In this document: positions 17,551 through 26,214 of the stretch, piece after piece | How positions within the stretch are numbered: the first letter of the stretch is position 1 | How the letters are laid out: each line of letters begins with the position of its first letter | Origin: Proteobacteria bacterium UBA981 | GTDB lineage: Bacteria; Pseudomonadota; Gammaproteobacteria; Ga0077536 | Reading direction: 5' to 3' | DNA: 64,000 bases | Assembly: GCA_002292285.1 (NCBI GenBank) | Contig: DBBP01000008.1 | Location: 62,001-126,000 of the forward strand | The notes under the pieces: model-generated | What the model saw: only the letters and a program-made list of their open reading frames with translations | The model's database searches: none | What the model was told of the DNA's origin: nothing | Translations under genes and position numbers: made by a program

Positions 17551-18287
17551 TATTGTGGTCGGTAATGTCCGCAATACAGACTGGTCGCACCGGCAACGCC
17601 GACGGGCATTGCGATGAAGTTGAGCACCGGCACGATCGTGATAAAGGTCATGGTCATGCCGAATCCGAGCGCCAGACGCCGGCGCTCGCGCATGGCGTCG
17701 ACAACACGCGGAAACAGTGCACCGTGATTACCATGCGGGCAGTCCAGATATTCCAGACATAACATCCACGCACCAAACAACAGCCATAAGCCTGGCGCCG
17801 CGACATTAATGACCGGAATCACACTGATCACAACGAGGGGCAGCGCGCGCAACGCAATGTAGAGCAATTTGCGCAGCTCAGCGACCACTGTGCGCCGCAC
17901 TTCAGCAAGCAGTCGGCCCCAGGAAAATTCGGGTGCGACACCGCCATGGCCTAGATGTCGCTCAACCGCTTCGGCGAGCATGCCGTTAAATGGGCTCGCG
18001 ACGATATTGGCGACCAGCGTAAAGGTGAAAAAAACCGCGATGGCAGCGAGCAGCGCGAACAGCAGCCAAACGATCCATTGGCTCCACTCCGGCCAACTGG
18101 CGAGATAGCGCGCTACCGCAGCGTCAAGTGCATGACTGGTGCCGATCAGAGCGAGTACGAACAAGCTGATATTGATGAGCAAGGGCACGACGACAAAGCC
18201 GCGTACGCCGGGTGCTGTGATGAGTCTGAAACCGCGCAGTGCGTGCCGGACGCCTGCGACAAATCCACCTGCCGAAGTGCCGCTCAC
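17550..18287 (-). CDS. cysZ: CysZ-like sulfate transport protein (EI24 domain)
   Basis: A 245-residue membrane protein when begun at the GTG at 18287, which overlaps the queF stop (GTGA); this gives the family's usual length, whereas reading upstream adds an unrelated tail. At least four hydrophobic segments are visible, with the EI24/CysZ signatures 'GFRLITAPGVRGFVVVPLLIN' region, 'LVANIVASPFNGMLAEAVE' and 'GAWMLCLEYLDCPHGNHG'. CysZ proteins admit sulfate for cysteine synthesis. Lying between queF and gluQ, it is joined to both by start/stop overlaps. Confidence 0.9.
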   Translation of the reverse strand: MSGTSAGGFVAGVRHALRGFRLITAPGVRGFVVVPLLINISLFVLALIGTSHALDAAVARYLASWPEWSQWIVWLLFALLAAIAVFFTFTLVANIVASPFNGMLAEAVERHLGHGGVAPEFSWGRLLAEVRRTVVAELRKLLYIALRALPLVVISVIPVINVAAPGLWLLFGAWMLCLEYLDCPHGNHGALFPRVVDAMRERRRLALGFGMTMTFITIVPVLNFIAMPVGVAGATSLYCGHYRPQ

Positions 18288-18679
18288 AGCGGCGGAATCA
18301 GACTGCTTGACGATGCGTGCCAATCCGCTTGCCGATGCTCGCAGACGATCGTTGGATAGGTGCCACCACGCACGTTGAAATTCGCCGTCAGGCGCGCGAA
18401 GCGCGGCGCACAAATAGCCACGACGTCATCGAGGATGGCGTTCGTAACGGCTTCGTGGAAAGCACCATCGTCGCGGAATGACCAGATATATAACTTGAGC
18501 GCCTTCAGTTCGATGCAACGCTGGTCCGGAATGTAGGCGAGATCGAGGTGCGCGAAATCCGGTTGCCCGGTGAGTGGACACAGACAGGTGAATTCGGGCA
18601 ACTGAATTGTAATCAGGTAATCCCGCTCAGGTTTCGGATTATCGAAAACTTGCAGTTCTCGGGTCGCTTGGGTCGGCAT
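18284..18679 (-). CDS. queF: NADPH-dependent 7-cyano-7-deazaguanine reductase, short (unimodular) form
   Basis: A 131-residue protein from ATG 18679; a longer open frame upstream adds only non-homologous sequence. It carries the tunnelling-fold signature: 'FTCLCPLTGQPDF' (second Cys is the one that attacks the nitrile), 'ELKALKLYIWSFRDDG' (NADPH binding) and 'AFHE'. It reduces preQ0 to preQ1 in queuosine synthesis. It is the short form, as in Bacillus, not the 280-residue double form of E. coli. First gene of queF-cysZ-gluQ; divergent from smc across 196 nt without another gene. Confidence 0.95.
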   Translation of the reverse strand: MPTQATRELQVFDNPKPERDYLITIQLPEFTCLCPLTGQPDFAHLDLAYIPDQRCIELKALKLYIWSFRDDGAFHEAVTNAILDDVVAICAPRFARLTANFNVRGGTYPTIVCEHRQADWHASSSSLIPPL

Positions 18680-18875
18680 AGAAAGGACTCGTATCAGGCG
18701 CGCTGGGGGGACTAACCTTAGCATACCGGCTTGCACCAAAGCTGACCTATCATCGGCCCTCGGCGGGCACCAGAAAGCTCGCGAATTATCAAGCAAATAC
18801 AAAGTTTTAGTGGTTTTTTTGCGGTGGCTAAATTGCATTGTGCGGTGCAATCGCGATCGGGTATGCTTTGCGCCC

Positions 18876-21800
18876 ATGCGCATCAACCGAATCAAGATTT
18901 CCGGCTTCAAATCTTTCGTCGATCCGATCACGCTAACCTTGCCCGGTAACCTGACCGGCGTGGTTGGCCCGAACGGCTGCGGAAAATCCAACATTATCGA
19001 CGCCCTAATCTGGGTGATGGGCGAAAGTTCGGCAAAACATTTGCGCGGCGACTCCATGGCCGACGTGATTTTCAACGGGTCAAATTCGCGCAAACCGGTC
19101 GGCCAAGCGACCGTGGAAATCGTCTTCGATAACAGCGACGGCACGATTGGCGGCCAGTACGCGGGCTTTGGTGAAATTTCCATCAAACGGACCATCAGCC
19201 GCGACGCTGTATCCACTTACTCCCTGAACGGATCGCGTTGTCGACGAAAAGATATTACGAACGTTTTTCTCGGCACTGGAATTGGTGCGCGCGGCTATTC
19301 GGTGATCGAGCAGGGCATGATCTCGCGCGTCATCGAAGCGCGACCGGAAGAGCTACGCGCCTTTTTAGAGGAAGCCGCCGGCATATCGAAATACAAAGAG
19401 CGGCGCCGCGAAACCGAGACTCGGATGCGCCACTCCAATGAGAACCTCGAACGACTGGACGATATTCGTGACGAGCTGGAAAAGCAGCTTAATCATCTCC
19501 AACGCCAGGCGCGCGCAGCCGAGCGCTACCAGGTATTGAAGGCCGAGGAACGCCGTCTCAATGCAAAACTACTGGCAGCGCGTTTTCGCCATCTGAATGG
19601 CGAAAACGATACTTGCCGGGCAAGCGCCGAACAGCGCGCGAATGAGGTTGAGGCCGCCGTTGCCCGTTTGCGCGAAGTCGAGGTACAGCAAACCAACTTT
19701 CGTGAGGCGCAGGTTGCGGCAACCGAAGAATTCAACCGAATTCAGGGCGAGTTCTACGGTAAAACAGCCGAAATATCCCGCCTCGAACAAGCGCTCAAAC
19801 ACGCCGACGAACGGGAGCGCGGACTGCATACCGACCTCGAGCAAATCAGCGAAAGCTTGGTCACTATTACGCGTGGTTTGGATAACGACGACGAAGAACT
19901 GGCGCAGACAAAAGAACAACTCGGGACCACCGAACCCGCGCTCACGGCGTCGCGCGAACATGAACAGCAGGCGTTTGAGGGGCTACGCGCAGTCGAATCA
20001 CGTTTTGAGCAATGGCAGCATGATTGGGATAGCTTCAATCGAGAACATACTGAGCTGGCTCAACGCGAGCATGCGATTCAAATACGTCTTGAGCATTTGC
20101 TCGCCGATGTCGCCGGACACGACTCGCGCAAGTCGGTACTGAGCGAAGAAGCAGAGCGCAACCAGACAGGCGAATTGAATGCCACGGTCGCGGCCGCGCG
20201 CGCAGAGGTGGTTGTGCTGGAACAGCAGCGCAGCGAGACAGTGCTTAAGCGTAACGGCGTGCGGGCCAATCTCGCGACGATTCGTGGCGGCACGCAAACG
20301 CTCGAAGCGAGTTTGCACCAGCATCAGATTGAACTGGAAGAGCAGCGCGGTCGGGTTGCGTCATTGCGCGCCTTGCAGGACGCGGCTTATGGCGACGATC
20401 AACAATCCATCGAACGGTGGTTTCGCGAGCAGGGCATTGAAGAGCCGCAGCGTCTTGCTGAATTTGTCGAGATTGAAGCCGGTTGGGAAGCCGCATTAGA
20501 AGCAGCACTCCGGCTTCCGTTGGGCGCCTTTTGCGCAGCGGGGCTCACCGCCCGTATGCTTGGCAACACGCGCGAAACCTGGCCGGGTGGCAGTCTGACG
20601 GCGATCGACCTCGGGCAATCCATGGGGGCGGTCGAAGACAACGCCTTACTCGCTTCGCGGGTGCGCGGCAAAGTCGATTTGACGCCCTTGCTGGCCGGTA
20701 TCTATACCGCTGAAACTGCCGCGGGCGCGCAGCGCCTGCTGGAGACGCTCGGTGAGGGCGACATCGTGGTGTTGTCCGATGGCACGTTGTTCGGTTCCAA
20801 CTGGGTGCAAATGCCCGATCAGCGCGTGACCGGGGACAGCATCCTGGCCCGCGAACGTCAGCTTGCGGAATACACCACGAAGCTCGACGAACATGTCGCT
20901 GCTACCGCTGCGCTGCGGGACGAAGTTGACTCTGCGCGGGCGAATCTGAAAGCCGAAGAACTGGCCGAGCACGAAATCAGTGAGGCGCTCGACGCCTTGG
21001 GTCGCCAAATCAGCACGCAGCGTGAGCAGTTGAGCCAAATGGAAGCGGAACTCACTCGCCGCGAAGCGCGCGCCGCGGATGTACGGGCTGAACTTGAACG
21101 CATCGCCGCGCAGACCTCTGAGAACCGTCAGGCCATCGAGCAGCTGAGCGGCGAACGCGACGTTGCAAACCAAGCCCTGAACGCCCACGCCGGACGCCGC
21201 GACGCGCTGGCTGAATTGCGCAATGTGATTCAGCGAGAAATGGATGCCGCACGTGAAAAATGGAGTGCGCAAAGAGAAACAGCACACAGTGTCGAATTGT
21301 CTTTGCAGCAGCTGCGCGCGAGACAACAGGCGCTAGAGGAAAGTATTGCGCGCAATACCGCCACGCGTGCCGAGCTGCACAGTCGCAACAGTACCCTGGA
21401 AGCATCCATGCGCGAACTGACGCAGCCGCTGGCAGCGATGCGGGTCGAACTGGAACAGGTGTTGTCGGAGAAATTGCTCGCCGAGAACGCGTTGACCGAG
21501 GCGCGCCAAGCACTTGGCAAGCTTGACAACTCAATGCAAGAAACCGCGACTCAGCGCGCGGAAATTGAACAATCCATCAGCGAACGGCAGAAACGCCTCG
21601 AACAGGTTCGTCTGGATTTGCGGGCGCTTGAAGTTCGCATGCAGGAATTGCGCGGTCGTTTCGAGCAGACGGGCGAAGACTTCGATGCCACTATCGCAGC
21701 CCTTGAAGACGCTGATAACGAAGACGCGATTAGCGCAGAGATTGAAAAGCTCGATAATCGTATTGCACGTCTGGGACCGATTAACCTGGCTGCGATCGAC

Positions 21801-22388
21801 GAATTTAACCAATTGTCGGAGCGCAAAACCTACCTCGATCAGCAACATGGCGATTTGACTGAAGCGCTGAACACACTGCAGGAAGCGATCCGCAAAATTG
21901 ATCTTGAGACGCGCACGCGCTTTAAGGAAACTTACGACAAGGTTAACAATGGCTTGCAGGCCATGTTCCCGGTTTTATTCGGCGGCGGACACGCCTATCT
22001 CGAACTCACAGGCGACGATTTGCTCGAGACCGGGGTGACCGTGATGGCGCGCCCACCGGGCAAACGTAACAGCACCATTCATCTGCTCTCAGGTGGCGAG
22101 AAGGCGCTCACCGCGCTGGCTTTTGTGTTTTCGATTTTTGAATTAAATCCGGCGCCGTTTTGCCTTCTTGACGAGGTCGACGCACCGCTCGATGATGCTA
22201 ACGTGGTGCGCTTAACGGAGATGCTGAAGTCGATGGCAACGACCGTACAATTCCTCTATATCTCTCACAACAAGATTACGATGGAAATCGCCGAGCATTT
22301 AGTTGGTGTCACTATGCAGGAGGCGGGGGTTTCCCGTCTGGTCTCGGTCAACATGGAAGAGGCTGTCGAATTGGCAGCCACGGCGTAG
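18876..22388 (+). CDS. smc: Chromosome segregation protein SMC
   Basis: A 1170-residue SMC ATPase starting at ATG 18876 ('MRINRIKISGFKSFVDP'); the frame upstream of it is not conserved. Walker A 'GPNGCGKSN' lies at residues 31-39, two long Glu/Arg/Gln-rich coiled coils flank a hinge near residues 520-650 ('GAFCAAGLTARMLG' region), and the C-terminal head has the signature 'LLSGGEKALTALAF' and Walker B 'FCLLDEVDAPLDDANV'. It dimerises and, with ScpA/ScpB, organises and segregates the chromosome. A species with SMC usually has no MukB. Followed by zipA (63-nt gap) and ligA, the order found in Pseudomonas. Confidence 0.98.
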   Translation: MRINRIKISGFKSFVDPITLTLPGNLTGVVGPNGCGKSNIIDALIWVMGESSAKHLRGDSMADVIFNGSNSRKPVGQATVEIVFDNSDGTIGGQYAGFGEISIKRTISRDAVSTYSLNGSRCRRKDITNVFLGTGIGARGYSVIEQGMISRVIEARPEELRAFLEEAAGISKYKERRRETETRMRHSNENLERLDDIRDELEKQLNHLQRQARAAERYQVLKAEERRLNAKLLAARFRHLNGENDTCRASAEQRANEVEAAVARLREVEVQQTNFREAQVAATEEFNRIQGEFYGKTAEISRLEQALKHADERERGLHTDLEQISESLVTITRGLDNDDEELAQTKEQLGTTEPALTASREHEQQAFEGLRAVESRFEQWQHDWDSFNREHTELAQREHAIQIRLEHLLADVAGHDSRKSVLSEEAERNQTGELNATVAAARAEVVVLEQQRSETVLKRNGVRANLATIRGGTQTLEASLHQHQIELEEQRGRVASLRALQDAAYGDDQQSIERWFREQGIEEPQRLAEFVEIEAGWEAALEAALRLPLGAFCAAGLTARMLGNTRETWPGGSLTAIDLGQSMGAVEDNALLASRVRGKVDLTPLLAGIYTAETAAGAQRLLETLGEGDIVVLSDGTLFGSNWVQMPDQRVTGDSILARERQLAEYTTKLDEHVAATAALRDEVDSARANLKAEELAEHEISEALDALGRQISTQREQLSQMEAELTRREARAADVRAELERIAAQTSENRQAIEQLSGERDVANQALNAHAGRRDALAELRNVIQREMDAAREKWSAQRETAHSVELSLQQLRARQQALEESIARNTATRAELHSRNSTLEASMRELTQPLAAMRVELEQVLSEKLLAENALTEARQALGKLDNSMQETATQRAEIEQSISERQKRLEQVRLDLRALEVRMQELRGRFEQTGEDFDATIAALEDADNEDAISAEIEKLDNRIARLGPINLAAIDEFNQLSERKTYLDQQHGDLTEALNTLQEAIRKIDLETRTRFKETYDKVNNGLQAMFPVLFGGGHAYLELTGDDLLETGVTVMARPPGKRNSTIHLLSGGEKALTALAFVFSIFELNPAPFCLLDEVDAPLDDANVVRLTEMLKSMATTVQFLYISHNKITMEIAEHLVGVTMQEAGVSRLVSVNMEEAVELAATA

Positions 22389-22451
22389 CACTTGAACGCC
22401 CGTCGGGTTGGCCCGCAGCGCATGTTCCCAAATCAACGCAATCTCTGATTC

Positions 22452-23405
22452 ATGTCTCTGCGCGTCGTACTCATTCTGGTCGGCATTGTCATTATTGCCG
22501 GCGTATATTTCGTGACGGCAGTCAAACGCAGGCGCGAATCGCGTGCCAACTACGACCGCACATTTTCGCGGCTCGATGTTCCGGATGTGATTCTCCATCA
22601 TGACGACGAGCTATACGCCGAGCAGGACCGTGATCTCGAGCTGCCGCCAGGCTTCGAGGCAGACGACGAACCGCTGGCGGAGTTGTCTGCCCCCGAGAAA
22701 TTCGCCGACGAAGCCCCAGCCCCTGCGACAAGGCCGGAGGAGGCCGCGGAACACCCCCCCGCGTTCAGCTCATCGGCCCTTCCCAGCAACGTTATATTGC
22801 CCCCGGAAGAGATCGCTCTGGGAGATCTGCCGCGGGTTCGCAATGACATCGTCGAAACTACAGAGCCGAGCAATGACCGTCGTAGCAGCGACCAGATGGA
22901 TATGTTCGGTGCGACCAGCGACAGCGTCACGGCGTCGCCCACCGCTGTCGCAGCAACGGCGCAGGACGTCGATGAAGAGCCCGATAACGGCTTGATAAAT
23001 CTGTTCATTCGGGCCCGCGAAGGACATCAATTGGCAGGCCCGTCGCTTGTTCGATCGCTAAACGCGGTCGGTATGGTGCACGGTGAAATGGCCATTTTTC
23101 ACCACTTTGGTAGCGGTGAACTACGTACTGAGCAGGCTTTGTTCAGCGCTGCGAACATGTTTGAACCAGGCACATTTGACTTGACCCGCATCGAGGCGTT
23201 CAACACCTCCGGGATCGCGTTGTTCATGCAGCTACCGACCGTGCTGGATGGCGCCGTCGCGTTCGAACTACTGCTCAACACCGCACAACGCCTGACAGAA
23301 CTGTGCGGTGGAGAGTTGTACGAATCGCCGCAGTACCCACTCGATGCCAGCCATATTGCCGTTCTTCGCAAGCGCGCCGCCAAATTCAACCATGGCCGAA
23401 ACTGA
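22452..23405 (+). CDS. zipA: Cell division protein ZipA
   Basis: A 317-residue bitopic division protein. One N-terminal membrane helix (residues about 4-22) is followed by a short basic stretch ('VKRRRESR'), an acidic, Pro/Ala-rich linker of about 150 residues, and the C-terminal FtsZ-binding domain from about residue 180 ('GLINLFIRAREGHQLAG', 'GMVHGEMAIFHHF', 'ANMFEPGTFD'). It ties the FtsZ ring to the inner membrane. It is between smc and ligA, overlapping ligA by 14 nt. Confidence 0.95.
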   Translation: MSLRVVLILVGIVIIAGVYFVTAVKRRRESRANYDRTFSRLDVPDVILHHDDELYAEQDRDLELPPGFEADDEPLAELSAPEKFADEAPAPATRPEEAAEHPPAFSSSALPSNVILPPEEIALGDLPRVRNDIVETTEPSNDRRSSDQMDMFGATSDSVTASPTAVAATAQDVDEEPDNGLINLFIRAREGHQLAGPSLVRSLNAVGMVHGEMAIFHHFGSGELRTEQALFSAANMFEPGTFDLTRIEAFNTSGIALFMQLPTVLDGAVAFELLLNTAQRLTELCGGELYESPQYPLDASHIAVLRKRAAKFNHGRN

Positions 23406-25386
23406 CCTGCAGCACGCGCGCTGGGACGAGCTCTGTCGCCAGATTGAGCAATATAACCACCAATACTACGTGCTCGATGATCCGACCGTTCCAGATGCAG
23501 ACTACGACGAGTGCATGCGCGAACTTGAGGCTCTGGAGTACGCCCGTCCGGAGTTTCGCTCATCTGATTCACCCACCCAGAGAGTCGCTGGAGAACCCTC
23601 GCCGCACTTTGCGACGGTCGAACATGCGCTGCCGATGTTGTCACTCGGCAATGTTCTCGATGCCGATGCTTTCGATGAGTTTTATCAGCGGACGAGCGAA
23701 TCGTTGGAAACCGATGAGCTTGAGTTCGCTGTCGAGCCTAAATTAGATGGGCTGGCTATCAGCCTGTTGTACGAGAACGGTCAGTTGGTTCGCGCTGCAA
23801 CACGGGGTGATGGTAGTCGTGGCGAAGATGTGAGTGCCAATGTGCGCACGATTCGGGCAATTCCATTGCGCCTCAGACATCCTGATACACCCCGGTTGCT
23901 CGAAGTCCGCGGTGAAATTTATATGGATAAGCGAGGTTTCGCAGAGCTGAACGCAGGGCAGCTTGAACGCGAGCAGAAAACTTTCGCAAACCCGCGTAAT
24001 GCTGCTGCCGGCAGCCTTCGCCAGCTGGATTCGCGCATTACCGCGACCCGCCCGTTGACCATTTGCTGTTATGCAATCGGTAATCTGGAGGGCGCACCAC
24101 GCCCGCCAACGCAAGTCGCGGCACTGGCGTTATTGCGCGAGCTTGGATTTCGAATATCCACTGACACTGAGGTCGTTAAAGGGCTCGCAGGGTGTCACGA
24201 ATATTATCGACAACTCGCGGCCCGGCGCGCCGACCTCAGTTACGAAATCGACGGTATTGTTTACAAAATCAATGCGCTGGCGCAGCAGGAAATCCTCGGC
24301 CAGGTGTCGCGTGCTCCACGCTGGGCAGTGGCTTACAAGTTTCCGCCGGATGAGCGCATGACGCAGGTGCTTGCCATCGACGTGCAGGTTGGCCGCACCG
24401 GCGCACTAACACCCGTCGCCAGACTCGAACCGATCTTCGTAGGCGGCGTTACGGTTGCCAATACGACTCTGCACAACGCCGACGAGATTCAGCGCAAAGA
24501 CATTCGTGTCGGCGATACGGTCGTCGTCCGGCGCGCCGGTGATGTCATTCCTGAAATCGTGCGGGTCGTGTTAGAACGCAGACCGGCGCACACGACGCCG
24601 TACGAATTACCCGCGACTGTGCCGGATCAGGAGCAGGCGCAGAGAGTTCGCGCATTGGCACATTTTACGTCGCGACTCGCTCTCGACATCGATGGTGTCG
24701 GCGAGAAGCTCATCCAGCAGCTCGTCGCAACGCAGCGGGTCAGTACCCCGGATGACCTGTATCGCCTCGAGGCCGAATCACTGTTGAGTCTCGACCGCAT
24801 GGCGGAGAAGTCCGCCGCCAACGTTCTGGAGGCGATAGCGAATAGCCGTCAGACGACACTCGCGCGGGTGCTTTACGGACTCGGTATACGTGAAGTAGGC
24901 AGCGCGACGGCCGCCAATCTGGCGGATCATTTTGGTCAGGTGGCCCGCATCGCGGACGCGTCCGTTGAGGCGCTTGAAAGCGTCGCAGATATCGGGCCAG
25001 TGGTTGCGGCAAGTATCGCGGAGTGGTTTTCAGATCCAGCCAATCGTCAGTTAGTGAGCAATTTGCGTGACCTCGGAGTGGCATGGACGGAGCACGAAGG
25101 GGCGAAAGATCCGGGTGACGGGGCGCTGAACGGTATGGTCTGCGTGCTTACCGGTGCGCTGGAATCACTGTCCCGCGATGCCGCGAAGGCGGCACTGGTC
25201 GGACTGGGCGCTAAAGTCAGCGGCTCGGTATCCAAAAAAACGAATTTTCTGGTTGCCGGTAGTGCCGCGGGAAGCAAGTTAGCGAAAGCAGCTCAGCTTG
25301 GCGTACCAGTACTCGACGAATCTGCGTTGCAGAAGCTTCTGCAGAACCCCGCTTTGATTGAAGAACTCCTGTCGCCTAACAGCTGA
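23392..25386 (+). CDS. ligA: NAD-dependent DNA ligase lacking the Cys4 zinc finger
   Basis: A 664-residue LigA starting at ATG 23392 inside the end of zipA. Domain Ia ('YNHQYYVLDDPTVPDADYDE'), the adenylation lysine 117 ('EPKLDGLAISLLYENG'), the OB-fold ('RRAGDVIPEIVRVV'), the helix-hairpin-helix region and a C-terminal BRCT domain ('GMVCVLTGALESLSRDAAK') are all present. Between the OB-fold and the HhH domain, where relatives have about 36 residues with four zinc-binding cysteines, this protein has only 'PATVPDQEQAQRVRALAHF' (about residues 406-424) with no cysteine. The reading frame is intact. It joins nicks in replication and repair; the loss of the finger is odd for a sole replicative ligase. 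Confidence 0.96.
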   Translation: MAETDLQHARWDELCRQIEQYNHQYYVLDDPTVPDADYDECMRELEALEYARPEFRSSDSPTQRVAGEPSPHFATVEHALPMLSLGNVLDADAFDEFYQRTSESLETDELEFAVEPKLDGLAISLLYENGQLVRAATRGDGSRGEDVSANVRTIRAIPLRLRHPDTPRLLEVRGEIYMDKRGFAELNAGQLEREQKTFANPRNAAAGSLRQLDSRITATRPLTICCYAIGNLEGAPRPPTQVAALALLRELGFRISTDTEVVKGLAGCHEYYRQLAARRADLSYEIDGIVYKINALAQQEILGQVSRAPRWAVAYKFPPDERMTQVLAIDVQVGRTGALTPVARLEPIFVGGVTVANTTLHNADEIQRKDIRVGDTVVVRRAGDVIPEIVRVVLERRPAHTTPYELPATVPDQEQAQRVRALAHFTSRLALDIDGVGEKLIQQLVATQRVSTPDDLYRLEAESLLSLDRMAEKSAANVLEAIANSRQTTLARVLYGLGIREVGSATAANLADHFGQVARIADASVEALESVADIGPVVAASIAEWFSDPANRQLVSNLRDLGVAWTEHEGAKDPGDGALNGMVCVLTGALESLSRDAAKAALVGLGAKVSGSVSKKTNFLVAGSAAGSKLAKAAQLGVPVLDESALQKLLQNPALIEELLSPNS

Positions 25387-25438
25387 CGGGGCGGGAGCCG
25401 GCCTTAACCAGACTGCGAGTTCGCCGCGACTCGACGCG

Positions 25439-26191
25439 TCAGATTAGCGGCTCGCCGTTTTCGCCATCGAGGATGGCGCCATGCAGATGTTTCCCGCGCG
25501 GCCCGAGTAGGGTCAGGTAGGTAGCGACGACGCTTGCAGGAAGCGGCCAGCCAGCCGGATTCGAGGCCGGGAAGGCAGCTCGCCGCAGTGCGGTATTAAC
25601 CGGTCCCGGTACAACCCCGTTGACGCGCGTGCCTGGCGTCCCGCTAAATTCGCCGGCAGCAAGTTCCATCAGGCCCCGAGTTGCGTATTTCGAGACGGCA
25701 TAGGCGCCCCAATTGGGCTTTGCCGCGATACCTTCGGCTGCCAGTGTGAAGATCACCGAGGAATCGGGTGAATCGGTGAGCAGCTCATGACAGGCCTGCA
25801 GTAGCAGGAAGGTGCTGTGCACATTGACTTGGAATACACGCGCCCAGGTCACCGCGTCGTAGTGGGCGAGGGGCGCGAGGTCGCCGAGAACGCCTGCATT
25901 CAAAACCAGCCCATCGAGGTGCCCAAACTGTTCCCGGACCAGGCCCGCGACATTGTTGTAGTCATCAACTGTCGCACGCTCGAGATTGATGGGCAATAAA
26001 ACCGGTTCCGGATGTCCCTTTTCGCAGACCTCGTCGGCGAGGTTCTCCAGCGCCGGGACATTGCGCCCGCATGCGATGACGGTAGCGCCAGAGCTGGCGC
26101 AAGCGAGCGCAATGGCGCGACCAACTCCCTGTGTGGCACCGGTAACCAGAATGGCATGGGATTCGAGTTCAGAGTCAGCATTGCCCGTCAT
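25439..26191 (-). CDS. YciK-like short-chain dehydrogenase/reductase
   Basis: A 250-residue Rossmann-fold SDR with 'LVTGATQGVGRAIA' (cofactor glycines), 'NAGVLGDLAP' and 'NWGAYAVSKYA' (catalytic Tyr and Lys). It resembles E. coli YciK in 'RLDG/HLDGLVLNAG', 'QVNVHSTF' and the segment after the active site. The catalytic Ser expected 13 residues before the Tyr is Ala here ('IFTLAAEGIAAKPNWGAY'), which would weaken ordinary SDR chemistry. It starts 23 nt after nadB on the same strand and converges with ligA across 52 nt. Substrate unknown. Confidence 0.85.
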   Translation of the reverse strand: MTGNADSELESHAILVTGATQGVGRAIALACASSGATVIACGRNVPALENLADEVCEKGHPEPVLLPINLERATVDDYNNVAGLVREQFGHLDGLVLNAGVLGDLAPLAHYDAVTWARVFQVNVHSTFLLLQACHELLTDSPDSSVIFTLAAEGIAAKPNWGAYAVSKYATRGLMELAAGEFSGTPGTRVNGVVPGPVNTALRRAAFPASNPAGWPLPASVVATYLTLLGPRGKHLHGAILDGENGEPLI

Positions 26192-26214
26192 AGAGTCGTT
26201 TATTTCCTGCTTCG

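Noticed and set aside
18680..19216. Upstream extension of the queF frame
   Set aside because: It has no conserved sequence and overlaps the smc start; the ATG at 18679 gives the normal protein.
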